A stretch of 64,000 nucleotides of DNA from JAMXLO01 sp964427005 (lineage in GTDB: Bacteria > Pseudomonadota > Alphaproteobacteria > Acetobacterales > Acetobacteraceae): NCBI GenBank assembly GCA_964427005.1, contig CAYRTL010000009.1:1-64000 (forward strand). Reading direction: 5' to 3'. The notes beneath the pieces are model-generated. The model did not search any database. It was not told where the DNA came from and worked only from the letters and a program-made list of their open reading frames with translations. Made by a program: the position numbers and the translations under genes. Positions 9,319 through 17,332 of this stretch are shown piece after piece (position 1 is the stretch's first letter; every line of letters starts with the position of its first letter).

Positions 9319-10321
9319 GCTGCTGTCGGTTCGCGATCTCTCGGTGTCGTACGTCACCGAAGGAGGCGTGGCGCGTGTTCTGGACGCGGTCAGCCTCTCG
9401 CTGGAGCATGGTGAGATCATGGGGCTGGTCGGTGAATCCGGCTGCGGCAAGACGACGTTGGCGCGCTCGATTCTAGGTGCGCTGCCGCCCAATGCCAGCG
9501 TGGATGGCGGAACGTTGCTCTTCGAAGGCCAGAACCTGCTGGCCCTTGATCCTGCGCTGCTGGCAGAGCGGGTACGCGGCCGGCTCATCACCTTCGTGCC
9601 GCAGGATCCATTCAGTTCCTTCAGTCCGCTGTTCACCATCGAAGACCAGATCATGGAGCTGATGCGGTGGAAGTCACCGGATCGTTCCGAGCGCGAGCAC
9701 CACTATCCACGTAACCGCAGACGCAGCGACCGGCAGCGCGTCCTGGAATTGCTGCGCGCGGTTCAGCTTCCGGATCCGGAACGGTTTTTGCGCAAGTATC
9801 CGCATGAAGTTTCTGGCGGACAGCGGCAACGGCTGATGATCGCGATGGCCCTGCTGCCGGAACCGAAACTGGTCATTGCCGATGAGCCGACGACAGCGCT
9901 GGATGTCACCATCCAGGCTCAGATACTGAAGCTGTTGCGCAGCCTGGCGGCGGAACGCGGTGTGTCGGTGCTGCTCGCGACCCATGATCTCGGCACGGCC
10001 TGGGAAATCTGTGACCGGGTGACGGTCATGTACGCCGGGCAGGAAATGGAGACTGCGCCGATTGAGGGTTTCGTTCGTGCCCCGATGGTGCCGTACACGC
10101 GCCTCCTGCTGGAGAGTTTGCCGTCGAGCGGATCGGTGCTGCGCGGCATAGCAGGCGATGTCCCCAGCCTGGTTGCTCCACCCTCCGGCTGCCGCTTCCA
10201 TCCCCGTTGTCCATGCGCCAGCGACGTGTGCCGCGAGCAACATCCACCTGGGCGGGAACCGGAGCAGAGACATCAGGTCCGTTGCCATCATCCACATCTT
10301 CAGCCAGCCGTCGCGGCATGA
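9308..10321 (+). CDS. Oligopeptide-type ABC transporter ATPase, DppD type
   Basis: First of two ATPase subunits. Walker A is GESGCGKTT, the signature is SGGQRQR and Walker B is LVIADEPTTALD. The C-terminal OppD/F extension has the Cys-rich segment (CRFHPRCPCASDVC) that can hold an iron-sulfur cluster in this family. ATG 9308 was chosen because it begins the conserved ABC domain and overlaps the permease end by 11 bases, although the frame is open further upstream. The last 4 bases overlap the next ATPase. Confidence 0.92.
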   Translation: MSGELLSVRDLSVSYVTEGGVARVLDAVSLSLEHGEIMGLVGESGCGKTTLARSILGALPPNASVDGGTLLFEGQNLLALDPALLAERVRGRLITFVPQDPFSSFSPLFTIEDQIMELMRWKSPDRSEREHHYPRNRRRSDRQRVLELLRAVQLPDPERFLRKYPHEVSGGQRQRLMIAMALLPEPKLVIADEPTTALDVTIQAQILKLLRSLAAERGVSVLLATHDLGTAWEICDRVTVMYAGQEMETAPIEGFVRAPMVPYTRLLLESLPSSGSVLRGIAGDVPSLVAPPSGCRFHPRCPCASDVCREQHPPGREPEQRHQVRCHHPHLQPAVAA

Positions 10322-11280
10322 CCGCCGGAATTCTGGAGCTGCGGGATGTCCACCTGCATTTTCCAATCCGGAATGCCTGGGGCAGGCGCACCGGTTGGCT
10401 CCGTGCAGTTGATGGCGTGTCATTCTCTGTGGCGCGCAGCGAGATACTTGGTGTCGTCGGCGAGTCCGGCTGTGGTAAGACGACACTCGGCAAGACCATC
10501 GTCGGCATCCACCGCGCGAGCGGTGGAGAAATTCGCTTTGAGGCCAACGAGATTGGTGCACTCTCGCCGAGTGAAGGGCGCGCGCTGCGCCGCACGTTGC
10601 AGTATTGTTACCAGGACCCAGGTGCGTCACTCGACCCTCACTGGAAGATCGGCCGCGCTCTGGAAGAGCCTCTGATCATCCACGCGAGGCTCTCCGCGGA
10701 TGAACGACGAGAGCGCGTGCGCGAAGTACTTGCGGCGGTTGGATTGCCGCGGACGCATCTCGATCTCTATCCGCATGAGATCAGCGGCGGGCAGCAGCGG
10801 CGGGTTGGGCTTGCGCGCATTCTCATGCTGCGGCCCAGCCTGATCGTTTTGGACGAGCCAACATCAGGACTGGACGTTTCAGTCCAGGCCACGGTCCTGC
10901 GATTGTTCCTTGAACTGCGCGAGCGCTTCGATCTGACTTATCTTTTCATCAGCCACGACCTTTCGGTGGTAAGACTCGTCTCGCAGCGGATTGCGGTGAT
11001 GTACCTGGGCAAGGTCGTGGAAATGGGGGCGACGGAAATTGTGTTTGCCTCGCCGCGCCATCCTTACACCCAGTCATTGCTGGCCGCGGTGCCGGTGGTT
11101 GGTGGCCGGCGTGTAACGGACGAGTTCTGGCTGGAAGGCGAGCCGCCAAATCCCGGTAACTTGCCGACAGGCTGCCGCTTTCGCACCCGCTGTCCGCTGG
11201 CCGAAGCGCGATGTGCCGCGGAGGAACCCTCGTTGCGTACACTGGAGGATGAGCGCCAGGTTGCTTGCCATTTCGCGTAG
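10318..11280 (+). CDS. Oligopeptide-type ABC transporter ATPase, DppF type
   Basis: Second ATPase subunit. Walker A GESGCGKTT, Q-loop YQDPGASLDP, signature SGGQQRR and Walker B LIVLDEPTSGLD are all present, with the OppD/F C-terminal Cys cluster (CRFRTRCPLAEARC). ATG 10318 overlaps the previous stop in ATGA, giving translational coupling. With the two permeases and DppD-like protein this completes a transporter core. The substrate cannot be told without the binding protein. Confidence 0.93.
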   Translation: MTAGILELRDVHLHFPIRNAWGRRTGWLRAVDGVSFSVARSEILGVVGESGCGKTTLGKTIVGIHRASGGEIRFEANEIGALSPSEGRALRRTLQYCYQDPGASLDPHWKIGRALEEPLIIHARLSADERRERVREVLAAVGLPRTHLDLYPHEISGGQQRRVGLARILMLRPSLIVLDEPTSGLDVSVQATVLRLFLELRERFDLTYLFISHDLSVVRLVSQRIAVMYLGKVVEMGATEIVFASPRHPYTQSLLAAVPVVGGRRVTDEFWLEGEPPNPGNLPTGCRFRTRCPLAEARCAAEEPSLRTLEDERQVACHFA

Positions 11281-11348
11281 CGGCGACAGCTTGCCCGTTG
11301 GGCTGTCACTCTCTACCGTTCGCCGGCTTGCAGCGAAGGAATTACACA

Positions 11349-11768
11349 ATGGCCGACATCCCGAATCGTCCGGAATATCAGAGCGATCTGTTCAAGAAAG
11401 GGCTGGCGGTACGCCGCGAGGTACTCGGCGCCGACTACGTTGACGGCTCGCTGACCCGCGCTGACGACTTCAATGCGGCGTTCCAGCAGATGACCACGGA
11501 AGTGGCGTGGGGGATGATCTGGACGCGTCCCGGCCTGTCGCGCAAGACGCGCAGCATGATCAATCTTACCATGCTGGCGGCGCTCAATCGTGGCGCGGAG
11601 TTTCGTCTGCATTTGCGGGCTGCGCTTACCAACGGTGTGACGCGCGACGAGATCAAGGAAATCCTGCTGCAGATCGGGGCTTATTGCGGCATTCCCGCCT
11701 GCCTCGAAGCGTTCCGCATTGCCACCGAGGTATTCAAGGAAGTCGATAGCGCGAAGGGCGGTGACTGA
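11349..11768 (+). CDS. Carboxymuconolactone decarboxylase family protein
   Basis: A 139-residue all-helical protein of the PcaC/CMD family. The motif region NLTMLAALNRGAEFRLHLRAALTNGVTRDEIKEILLQ matches 4-carboxymuconolactone decarboxylases, including the basic/acidic pattern before the EIKE helix. PcaC acts in the protocatechuate branch of the beta-ketoadipate pathway. No other pca gene is nearby, so it may act on another substrate. ATG 11349 follows AAGGAATT. The stop overlaps the next start. Confidence 0.85.
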   Translation: MADIPNRPEYQSDLFKKGLAVRREVLGADYVDGSLTRADDFNAAFQQMTTEVAWGMIWTRPGLSRKTRSMINLTMLAALNRGAEFRLHLRAALTNGVTRDEIKEILLQIGAYCGIPACLEAFRIATEVFKEVDSAKGGD

Positions 11769-12676
11769 TGAGTGACAAGCCGAGTGTTGGCTTCGTCGGC
11801 GTCGGCAACATGGGCTGGCCGATGGCCACCTGCCTGGTGAAAGCTGGCTTTTCCGTGCATGTGAACGACGCGCGCCGCGAGGTTGCCAACAACTTCGTGC
11901 AGCAGATCGGCGGCGACGCGCCGGACACTCTGCGCCAACTCGCCTCGGCGTCCGATGTGGTGATCACCATGCTGCCCACCAGCACGATTGTGGAGCATGT
12001 ACTGGCGAGCGGCGATGACAATCTCATGGCCGGCATGAAGCCTGGCACGGTGGTGATCGAGATGAGTTCCGGCGTGCCCTCGGTGACGCAGCGGCTGGCC
12101 GAGAAGGTGATGGAACTCGGCTCGCACATGGTCGATGCGCCGGTCTCGGGCGGCGTGCCGCGAGCGAAGACTGGCGAGCTGGCGATCATGGTGGGCGGCG
12201 ATTCCGCTATCATCGATAGCGTGCTGCCCGTGCTGCAGGCGATGGGCACATCGGTGCTGCGCACCGGCGGCGTTGGCTCCGGCCAGGCGATGAAGGCGCT
12301 CAACAATCTGGTGTCAGCCGGCGGGTTCCTGATCGGGATCGAAGCCCTGCTGATCGGCCAACGCTTTGGCCTCGATCCGGCGGTGATGGTGGATGTGCTG
12401 AACGCAGCGACGGGGATGAACAACTCCACGCAGAAGAAATTCAAGCAGTTCGTGCTATCGCGGAAATTCGATGCCGGGTTCACCATGGGACTGCTGGTGA
12501 AGGACCTGTCGATTGCATTGCAGGTCGGGCGCGAAACGGAAACGCCTGCGCCACTCTCTGCCTTGACGAAGGAACTAGTCGCGGCCGCGCAGGCGATGTT
12601 CGGCTCGGACGCGGATCACACCGAGATGGCAAAGTTCTGCGAGCGGCTGGCCGGAATTCAGCTCGGCAAAGCCTGA
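11768..12676 (+). CDS. 3-hydroxyisobutyrate dehydrogenase-family NAD(P) oxidoreductase
   Basis: Beta-hydroxyacid dehydrogenase. The N-terminal dinucleotide motif GFVGVGNMGWPMA, the substrate-binding DAPVSGGVPRAKTGELAIMVGG and the catalytic Lys region GQAMKALNNLV are all present. Members include MmsB, GarR (tartronate semialdehyde reductase) and related enzymes. 302 aa. The start overlaps the CMD-family gene by one base, so the two are probably one transcript, downstream of the importer. Confidence 0.9.
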   Translation: MSDKPSVGFVGVGNMGWPMATCLVKAGFSVHVNDARREVANNFVQQIGGDAPDTLRQLASASDVVITMLPTSTIVEHVLASGDDNLMAGMKPGTVVIEMSSGVPSVTQRLAEKVMELGSHMVDAPVSGGVPRAKTGELAIMVGGDSAIIDSVLPVLQAMGTSVLRTGGVGSGQAMKALNNLVSAGGFLIGIEALLIGQRFGLDPAVMVDVLNAATGMNNSTQKKFKQFVLSRKFDAGFTMGLLVKDLSIALQVGRETETPAPLSALTKELVAAAQAMFGSDADHTEMAKFCERLAGIQLGKA

Positions 12677-12720
12677 CATCAGCTATATAGTTACGTTTGT
12701 AACAAATCTGGGGCGGGAAG

Positions 12721-12887
12721 ATGAATTCAACGAAGTGGCTCGCTCTGGTGGCGGCAATTGCTGTTTGCAGCTTCGTCGGCGGCCTGGCGATTGCTGCCCA
12801 ACCTCACATGGATAACGCACTTGCCGCACTGCAGACGGCTCGAAACGAGTTGCAGGTGGCGGAGGCCAACAAGGGTGGCCATCGCGT
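12721..12887 (+). CDS. Small secreted protein, truncated by assembly gap
   Basis: ATG 12721 opens a frame with a signal peptide (about residues 1-26, ...GLAIAAQ) followed by a short helical segment with the motif NELQVAEANKGGHR. Small exported proteins with an ANKGGHR-like motif occur in alphaproteobacteria, usually followed by a second amphipathic helix; that half is missing. If the duplicated 55 bases flanking the gap are collapsed, the frame continues into repeat DNA and ends at 13112, giving about 78 aa. Function unknown. Confidence 0.55.
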
Positions 12888-13042
12888 NNNNNNNNNNNNN
12901 NNNNNNNNNNNNNNNNNNNNNNNNNNNNNNNNNNNNNNNNNNNNNNNNNNNNNNNNNNNNNNNNNNNNNNNNNNNNNNNNNNNNNNNAGACGGCTCGAAA
13001 CGAGTTGCAGGTGGCGGAGGCCAACAAGGGTGGCCATCGCGT
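12833..13042. repeat. Identical 55-nt sequence on both sides of gap 1
   Basis: Bases 12833-12887 and 12988-13042 are identical over 55 nt and abut the 100-N run exactly on both sides. An exact 55-base identity ending at the gap edges is the signature of two contig ends sharing one assembly k-mer. It is therefore more likely an artefact than a biological tandem repeat. Confidence 0.85.
12888..12987. other. Assembly gap (100 N)
   Basis: Exactly 100 N, a conventional placeholder length, so the true distance is unknown and may be negative (overlap). It interrupts the small secreted-protein gene. Confidence 0.99.
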
Positions 13043-13074
13043 GCGGCATAGCCCGCTGAATGCGCGTATCGTCG

Positions 13075-13154
13075 TGGCAGGGCTTGGCCCTGCCATCCAT
13101 GTCTTCAGGTGATGCACTCAGCAAAGACGTGAATGGCTGGGCCAGGCCCAGCCA
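13075..13154. repeat. Palindromic repeat, family A, paired hairpins
   Basis: Two hairpins of identical design face each other. The first is TGGCAGGGC / TTG / GCCCTGCCA at 13075-13095. The second is TGGCTGGGC / CAG / GCCCAGCCA at 13134-13154. Between them, CATGTCTT and AAGACGTG also pair. The 56981-57070 element has the same order: hairpin, (G)TCTT, spacer, AAGACGTG, hairpin. This is the architecture of a bacterial interspersed mosaic element built from two REP units. Confidence 0.75.
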
Positions 13155-13194
13155 TGACCGTGTAACCTTCGGGCTGCGCCGAACTAATTCATGC

Positions 13195-13222
13195 GCCTGC
13201 TGACAGAACGCTGTCAGCAGGC
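13195..13222. promoter_or_regulatory. Perfect 12-bp inverted repeat upstream of efflux pseudogene
   Basis: GCCTGCTGACAG, a 4-base loop AACG, then CTGTCAGCAGGC. It lies about 45 bases before the start of the deleted drug-efflux gene. It could be an operator for a dimeric repressor such as a TetR-type regulator or an RNA hairpin; no T-tract follows. The element is real in sequence; its role is inference. Confidence 0.5.
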
Positions 13223-13267
13223 ATGCATTACCTCTCCGACTGTAATCTACAATCGGGGACGGAGCAG

Positions 13268-13866
13268 ATGCGAGACATTCCGGCCGAAACGCTGGCCTAT
13301 CGCGAGCAGCCGGCACTGCTGCTGGCAACCATGAGCCTGGCGGTGCTGCTGGCCCAGGTGGACACCTCCGTCGTCAACCTCGCGATGCGCTCGATCGGCG
13401 CCGACCTCCACGGCAGCGTGATCAGCCTTCAGTGGGTCCTCGACGCTTACAATCTGACGTATGCGTCTCCGGACACTTGGCCGAAGGGATTGGCGCTCGC
13501 ACAATGATCGGCGGCGGTACCGCGCTGATCGGTGTCGGCCTGCTCGTGGTTGCCAGCACCGACGGCGGTGCACCGTTATGGCTGGTCGAAATCGGTCTCA
13601 TCCTTGCCGGATTGGGTATGGGACTCAACACCGGGCCGCTGTACGGCGTGGCAGTCGCCGCAGTACCTTCCGCACGGTCAGGCAGCGCGGCTTCGTTGAT
13701 CAACGTCGCGCGCATGATAGGCGCGACATTGGGCGTCGCTGTGCTGGGCTCGACATTCGCCATAGCGGGAGGCCATGGCCTTGGCCTTCGTCCGGCAATG
13801 CTACTCGGCGGCGCGGTTCAGCTTGCCGGTGCCGCTGCGGCTTGGCTCGCGCTGCGGCAACGCTAA
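13268..13866 (+). pseudogene. Internally deleted DHA2-type MFS drug-efflux gene
   Basis: From ATG 13268 the frame encodes a normal EmrB/QacA-like beginning: TM1 with LLAQVDTSVVNLAMRSIG, then LQWVLDAYNLTYA at the start of TM2. Sequence identity to the family is then lost near 13460. The C-terminal part of the same kind of transporter resumes in another frame (GLGMGLNTGPLYGVAVAAVPSARSG... to WLALRQR at 13866). Most of the roughly 14-TM body is missing and the join is out of frame, so the gene is non-functional. It converges with the next gene by 4 bases. Confidence 0.8.
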
Positions 13867-15110
13867 CGGAAGGCGAAAGCCAGTCGTGGGTTTCCGTGTT
13901 GCCGCGACACCAGGAAGCCGACCACCAGCAGATTGGCAATGTTGAAGAACACGCCGACGCCGAACGCCGGCGCATAGAACCCGAAGTGGTCGTACAACAT
14001 GCCCGCGAGCCAGCTTCCGAACGCCATCCCGCCCATGCCGAGAAAGAAGAATGTGGGTACGCGCCATGACGCCTCGGATGACGGGAACAGCTCACGGATC
14101 GCCACCACATAGGACGGGATGATTCCCGAGAAGCCGAGACCGAATGCCGCGGACACCGCGAACAGGCCGACCTCGTTCTGCGTCAACAGAAATGCAATGG
14201 TAGCTACGGCCTGACACGCCGAACCGGCCATGACGGCACGCAGCCCGCCAATGCGATCGGCGAGCATGCCCCAGAACTGCCGGCTGATGAACGCGCAGGC
14301 GAGCAGTACTGATAGCATCGCGGCGCCATGCGTCGGCGCAATGCCGAGATCGGTGCAGAATGCCACAAGGTGGCCGTTCGGCACGGACATCGGGATACAA
14401 CAGAAGAACGCGGCCACGCAGATCAGCAACAGTGCCAGATTTGGCGACATGCCCAGAACCGGCGCACCCTTGCGAGGCCCGGAGGACAGCGCGTGGATGG
14501 CATGGGCTTCGGGTGAAGGCCGCAGACCAATCAGCGTAAGTGGCAAAATCACCATAAGCACGACAACGGAGTAGGACAGCATGGTCATCGGCCAGCCGTA
14601 CAGCGCGATGCCACGCTCGAATAGCGATGGCCAGATGATCCCGGCGATGTACTGGCCAGAGGAGATAAGAGCCAAGGCCGAGCCGCGGCGGCGATCGAAC
14701 CAGCGGCTCACATACACCACGAGCGGCGCATAAATGGCGCCATTGCCGATCAGGCCAATCAGCAGGCCGTGCCCGACATAAAGCGCCCAGACGCTGCCGG
14801 TGGAGGACAGCGCGAGGCCTGCTGCCATCATCACGGCACCGATCATCACGCAGAAGCGGATGCCGATGCGATCGGCGACCCAGCCCATCATGATGCCACC
14901 GAGACCGGTGCCCACCCAAACCAGCGCGCCGGCCAGCGCCACCACCGAACGGTCGGTGCCCAACGTCTCCTGGATCGGCTTCAGCGCGACCACGACCAGA
15001 AGCGGCGAGCCATACGAGATCGAGAGAATTGCCAGGGTCAGCCAGGCAGCGGACCACGACGCGCGGCTCTCGATACTGCCCGCGCGCTGCGGCGCCATGG
15101 TGTCCGGCAT
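13863..15110 (-). CDS. MFS transporter
   Basis: 415 residues with about 12 TM helices. The MFS loop 2-3 motif appears as GWVADRIGIRFCVM and the equivalent loop in the second half as GMLADRIGGLRAVM. The resemblance is to monocarboxylate/oxalate-type MFS proteins. ATG 15110 is preceded by GGGAGGAG at good spacing; the frame is open further upstream but that would overlap the divergent CoA-transferase. Divergent orientation from the CaiB gene suggests a shared promoter region (15111-15189). Confidence 0.87.
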   Translation of the reverse strand: MPDTMAPQRAGSIESRASWSAAWLTLAILSISYGSPLLVVVALKPIQETLGTDRSVVALAGALVWVGTGLGGIMMGWVADRIGIRFCVMIGAVMMAAGLALSSTGSVWALYVGHGLLIGLIGNGAIYAPLVVYVSRWFDRRRGSALALISSGQYIAGIIWPSLFERGIALYGWPMTMLSYSVVVLMVILPLTLIGLRPSPEAHAIHALSSGPRKGAPVLGMSPNLALLLICVAAFFCCIPMSVPNGHLVAFCTDLGIAPTHGAAMLSVLLACAFISRQFWGMLADRIGGLRAVMAGSACQAVATIAFLLTQNEVGLFAVSAAFGLGFSGIIPSYVVAIRELFPSSEASWRVPTFFFLGMGGMAFGSWLAGMLYDHFGFYAPAFGVGVFFNIANLLVVGFLVSRQHGNPRLAFAFR

Positions 15111-15189
15111 TGCCGGCGTCTCCTCCCAGGGTATAAGCGGCAAGCCGGTATGGACCGGCAACGCGGTCCGGGCAAGCTGGAGAGACGGC

Positions 15190-16410
15190 ATGAGTGACCC
15201 CATTGGCGCGCAGCCCACCGGACCACTTCGCGGTCTGCGCGTGTTCGATCTGACGCGCGTGCTGGCCGGGCCGACTTGCGTGCAGATGCTGGCCGATCTT
15301 GGCGCCGACGTGATCAAGATCGAGCGGCCTGGTGCCGGCGACGATACGCGCGGTTTCGCGCCGCCCTACATGCCGGGGACCAAGGAAAGCGCCTATTTCG
15401 TCGGTGTGAACCGCAACAAGCGGTCGGTCACGCTTGATATTTCGCAATCAGAGGGCCAGGAGATCGCGCTGAAGCTCATCGCGCAGTGCGACATCCTGGT
15501 GGAGAATTTTAAAGTCGGCGCGCTGGCGAAATACGGGCTTGGCTATGAGCAACTGCACGCGAAATTCCCGCGGCTGATCTATTGCTCGATCACAGGCTTC
15601 GGCCAGACGGGGCCATACGCGCCTCGGCCGGGTTATGACTCGCTGATCCAGGCCATGGGTGGCGTGATGAGCCTGACCGGCGAACCGGATGGGCTGCCGC
15701 AGAAAGTTGGCGTCCCCGTCGCCGATCTGTTCGCTGGTCTGTATGGCTGCATCGGTATTCTGGCCGCGCTGCGGCATCGCGATGCAACAGGGCAGGGGCA
15801 GCAGATCGACATCGGCATGCTGGATACGCACATCGCATGGTTGGCGAATCAGGGAATGAACTACCTCGCGACCGGCGACAACCCGGCACGTCTTGGCAAC
15901 CAGCATCCGAACATCGTGCCGTATCAGGTATTTCCCACGGCCGATGGTCACATCGTGCTGTCGATCGGGAATGACCCGACGTTCAAGCGGTTCTGCGAAG
16001 CGTTCGCGCTGACGCATCTGCTCGAGGATGCACGCTTCGCCACCAACGCGGCACGGGTGGAGAACCGGCAACTCGTCACCGATACCCTGACGCCGGTGAT
16101 GCAAGCACAGAAGACCGCGTGGTGGGTGGAGCGGCTGGAGGCGCTGAAGATCGGCTGTGGGCCAATCAACAAGCTGTCGGACGTGTTCGCCGATCCGCAG
16201 GTGATTGCGCGCGGTGTGGTGCGTGAGATGGAGCATGGATCGGGCGAGAAGGTGAAGGTGATCGCCAATCCCGTGCGGCTGTCAGAAACACCGCCGGATT
16301 ATCGTATCGCACCGCCCTTGCTGGGCGAGCACACTGATCAGGTGCTGCTTGAACGGCTAAGCTTTGATGCGAATGCAATCGCGGAGCTACGGGCGAAGGG
16401 GGTGATTTGA
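15190..16410 (+). CDS. CaiB/BaiF (class III) CoA-transferase
   Basis: 406 residues. The N-terminal GLRVFDLTRVLAGP is typical, as is LGADVIKIERP. The catalytic Asp lies in VGVPVADLFAGL, and the family phrases NRNKRSVTLDI and GFGQTGPYAPRPGYD are present. These enzymes move CoA between carboxylates (for example carnitine, formate/oxalate, succinyl donors). ATG 15190 follows GGAGAGACGGC. The stop codon overlaps the TTG start of the demethylase-like gene, so the two products are probably made together. Confidence 0.92.
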   Translation: MSDPIGAQPTGPLRGLRVFDLTRVLAGPTCVQMLADLGADVIKIERPGAGDDTRGFAPPYMPGTKESAYFVGVNRNKRSVTLDISQSEGQEIALKLIAQCDILVENFKVGALAKYGLGYEQLHAKFPRLIYCSITGFGQTGPYAPRPGYDSLIQAMGGVMSLTGEPDGLPQKVGVPVADLFAGLYGCIGILAALRHRDATGQGQQIDIGMLDTHIAWLANQGMNYLATGDNPARLGNQHPNIVPYQVFPTADGHIVLSIGNDPTFKRFCEAFALTHLLEDARFATNAARVENRQLVTDTLTPVMQAQKTAWWVERLEALKIGCGPINKLSDVFADPQVIARGVVREMEHGSGEKVKVIANPVRLSETPPDYRIAPPLLGEHTDQVLLERLSFDANAIAELRAKGVI

Positions 16411-17324
16411 CCGATCTATGGGTCAGGCAACTGCCGGCGCAAAAAACCTATCTGCCGTTCGAGAGCGGCCCATATCGCATGGCGATGGCCCTTACCACGG
16501 TTCCGGAAACTGACTGGTTTGAAATCGACTCACGCTATTCGGACGAAATCGCCGAACGGCGCCGCCTGTTGTCGGAGCGACATCAGGACGTTTTTGGCGC
16601 GCTGCCTGTCTCTGACGCTGCACGTTCGGAAACTTTGCAGGAAGTCGCTGACAACCTCGCCACGCATCGTCCGAGGTGGTTCGCACGCGACGGCGATGTC
16701 CTACGCAGCGCACTGACCGGCGAAGCATGGAACCTTGCCGAACCGGAGTACGATCCGCTGGAAGTTGCCGGTCGGCTGGTGCAGGAGGATCTCTGTATCA
16801 TCCAGCAGACTGACGAAGGCCCGATCTTCACGGCAGCCGTTCTCTGCTTTCCCAGCCGCTGGCGGCTGCATGAGAAACTCGGCAAGCCACTGGTTTCGGT
16901 TCATGGTCCGGTGCCTTGCTATCAGGAACGTTTGGCAACCCCAGTCGATCGCTTCATGGCGAAAGTGAAGCCAGGCCACATCGCGTCACGGCTGAACTGG
17001 TCGGTGCTCGACGACGCCACGATGTTTCAACCGACAGGCAAGTGGCGTGAGGCGACCAATGATGCGATCACACCGGAAAATGCCGGCGAAACGTTATTCC
17101 TCCGCGTCGAACGCCAGACATTGCGCCGGCTGCCGCAATCCGGTGCGATCCTGTTTGGTATTCGCGTCCACTCCTACCCGTTGGTGCGCGCGATCACCAC
17201 GCCCGCGGCCGCATCGCGTCTCGCGCAGGCGGTGCGCGCGCTGCCCGAGGCGACCGTTCGTTACAAGAGCCTCAGGGCATACGGCCCAGCTCTGCTCGCC
17301 TGGCTGGACGGAAGATCGAGCTGA
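16407..17324 (+). CDS. DUF3445 / haem-dependent oxidative N-demethylase-like protein
   Basis: 305 residues matching the HODM alpha-subunit-like family (formerly DUF3445). Recognisable blocks are YLPFESGPYRMAMAL, VQEDLCIIQQ, CFPSRWRLHEKLGKPL, HGPVPCYQE and LRVERQTLRRLPQSGAILFGIRVHSYPL. The characterised member is part of a haem enzyme that oxidatively N-demethylates dimethylamine. TTG at 16407 is the start, overlapping the CaiB stop by 4 bases. Partner subunits are not seen. A related CaiB-HODM-MFS arrangement suggests degradation of an N-methylated compound (inference). Confidence 0.82.
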   Translation: MTDLWVRQLPAQKTYLPFESGPYRMAMALTTVPETDWFEIDSRYSDEIAERRRLLSERHQDVFGALPVSDAARSETLQEVADNLATHRPRWFARDGDVLRSALTGEAWNLAEPEYDPLEVAGRLVQEDLCIIQQTDEGPIFTAAVLCFPSRWRLHEKLGKPLVSVHGPVPCYQERLATPVDRFMAKVKPGHIASRLNWSVLDDATMFQPTGKWREATNDAITPENAGETLFLRVERQTLRRLPQSGAILFGIRVHSYPLVRAITTPAAASRLAQAVRALPEATVRYKSLRAYGPALLAWLDGRSS

Positions 17325-17332
17325 GTGCGCCA

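Noticed and set aside
12833..13042. A protein with tandem NELQVAEANKGGHR repeats
   Set aside because: The duplication is exactly 55 bases and ends at the N run on both sides, as expected for an assembly artefact.
14092..15447. Long minus-strand frame of 451 codons overlapping the MFS gene
   Set aside because: Out of frame with the transporter, with Arg/His-rich, low-hydrophobicity translation; a shadow of a GC-rich coding region.
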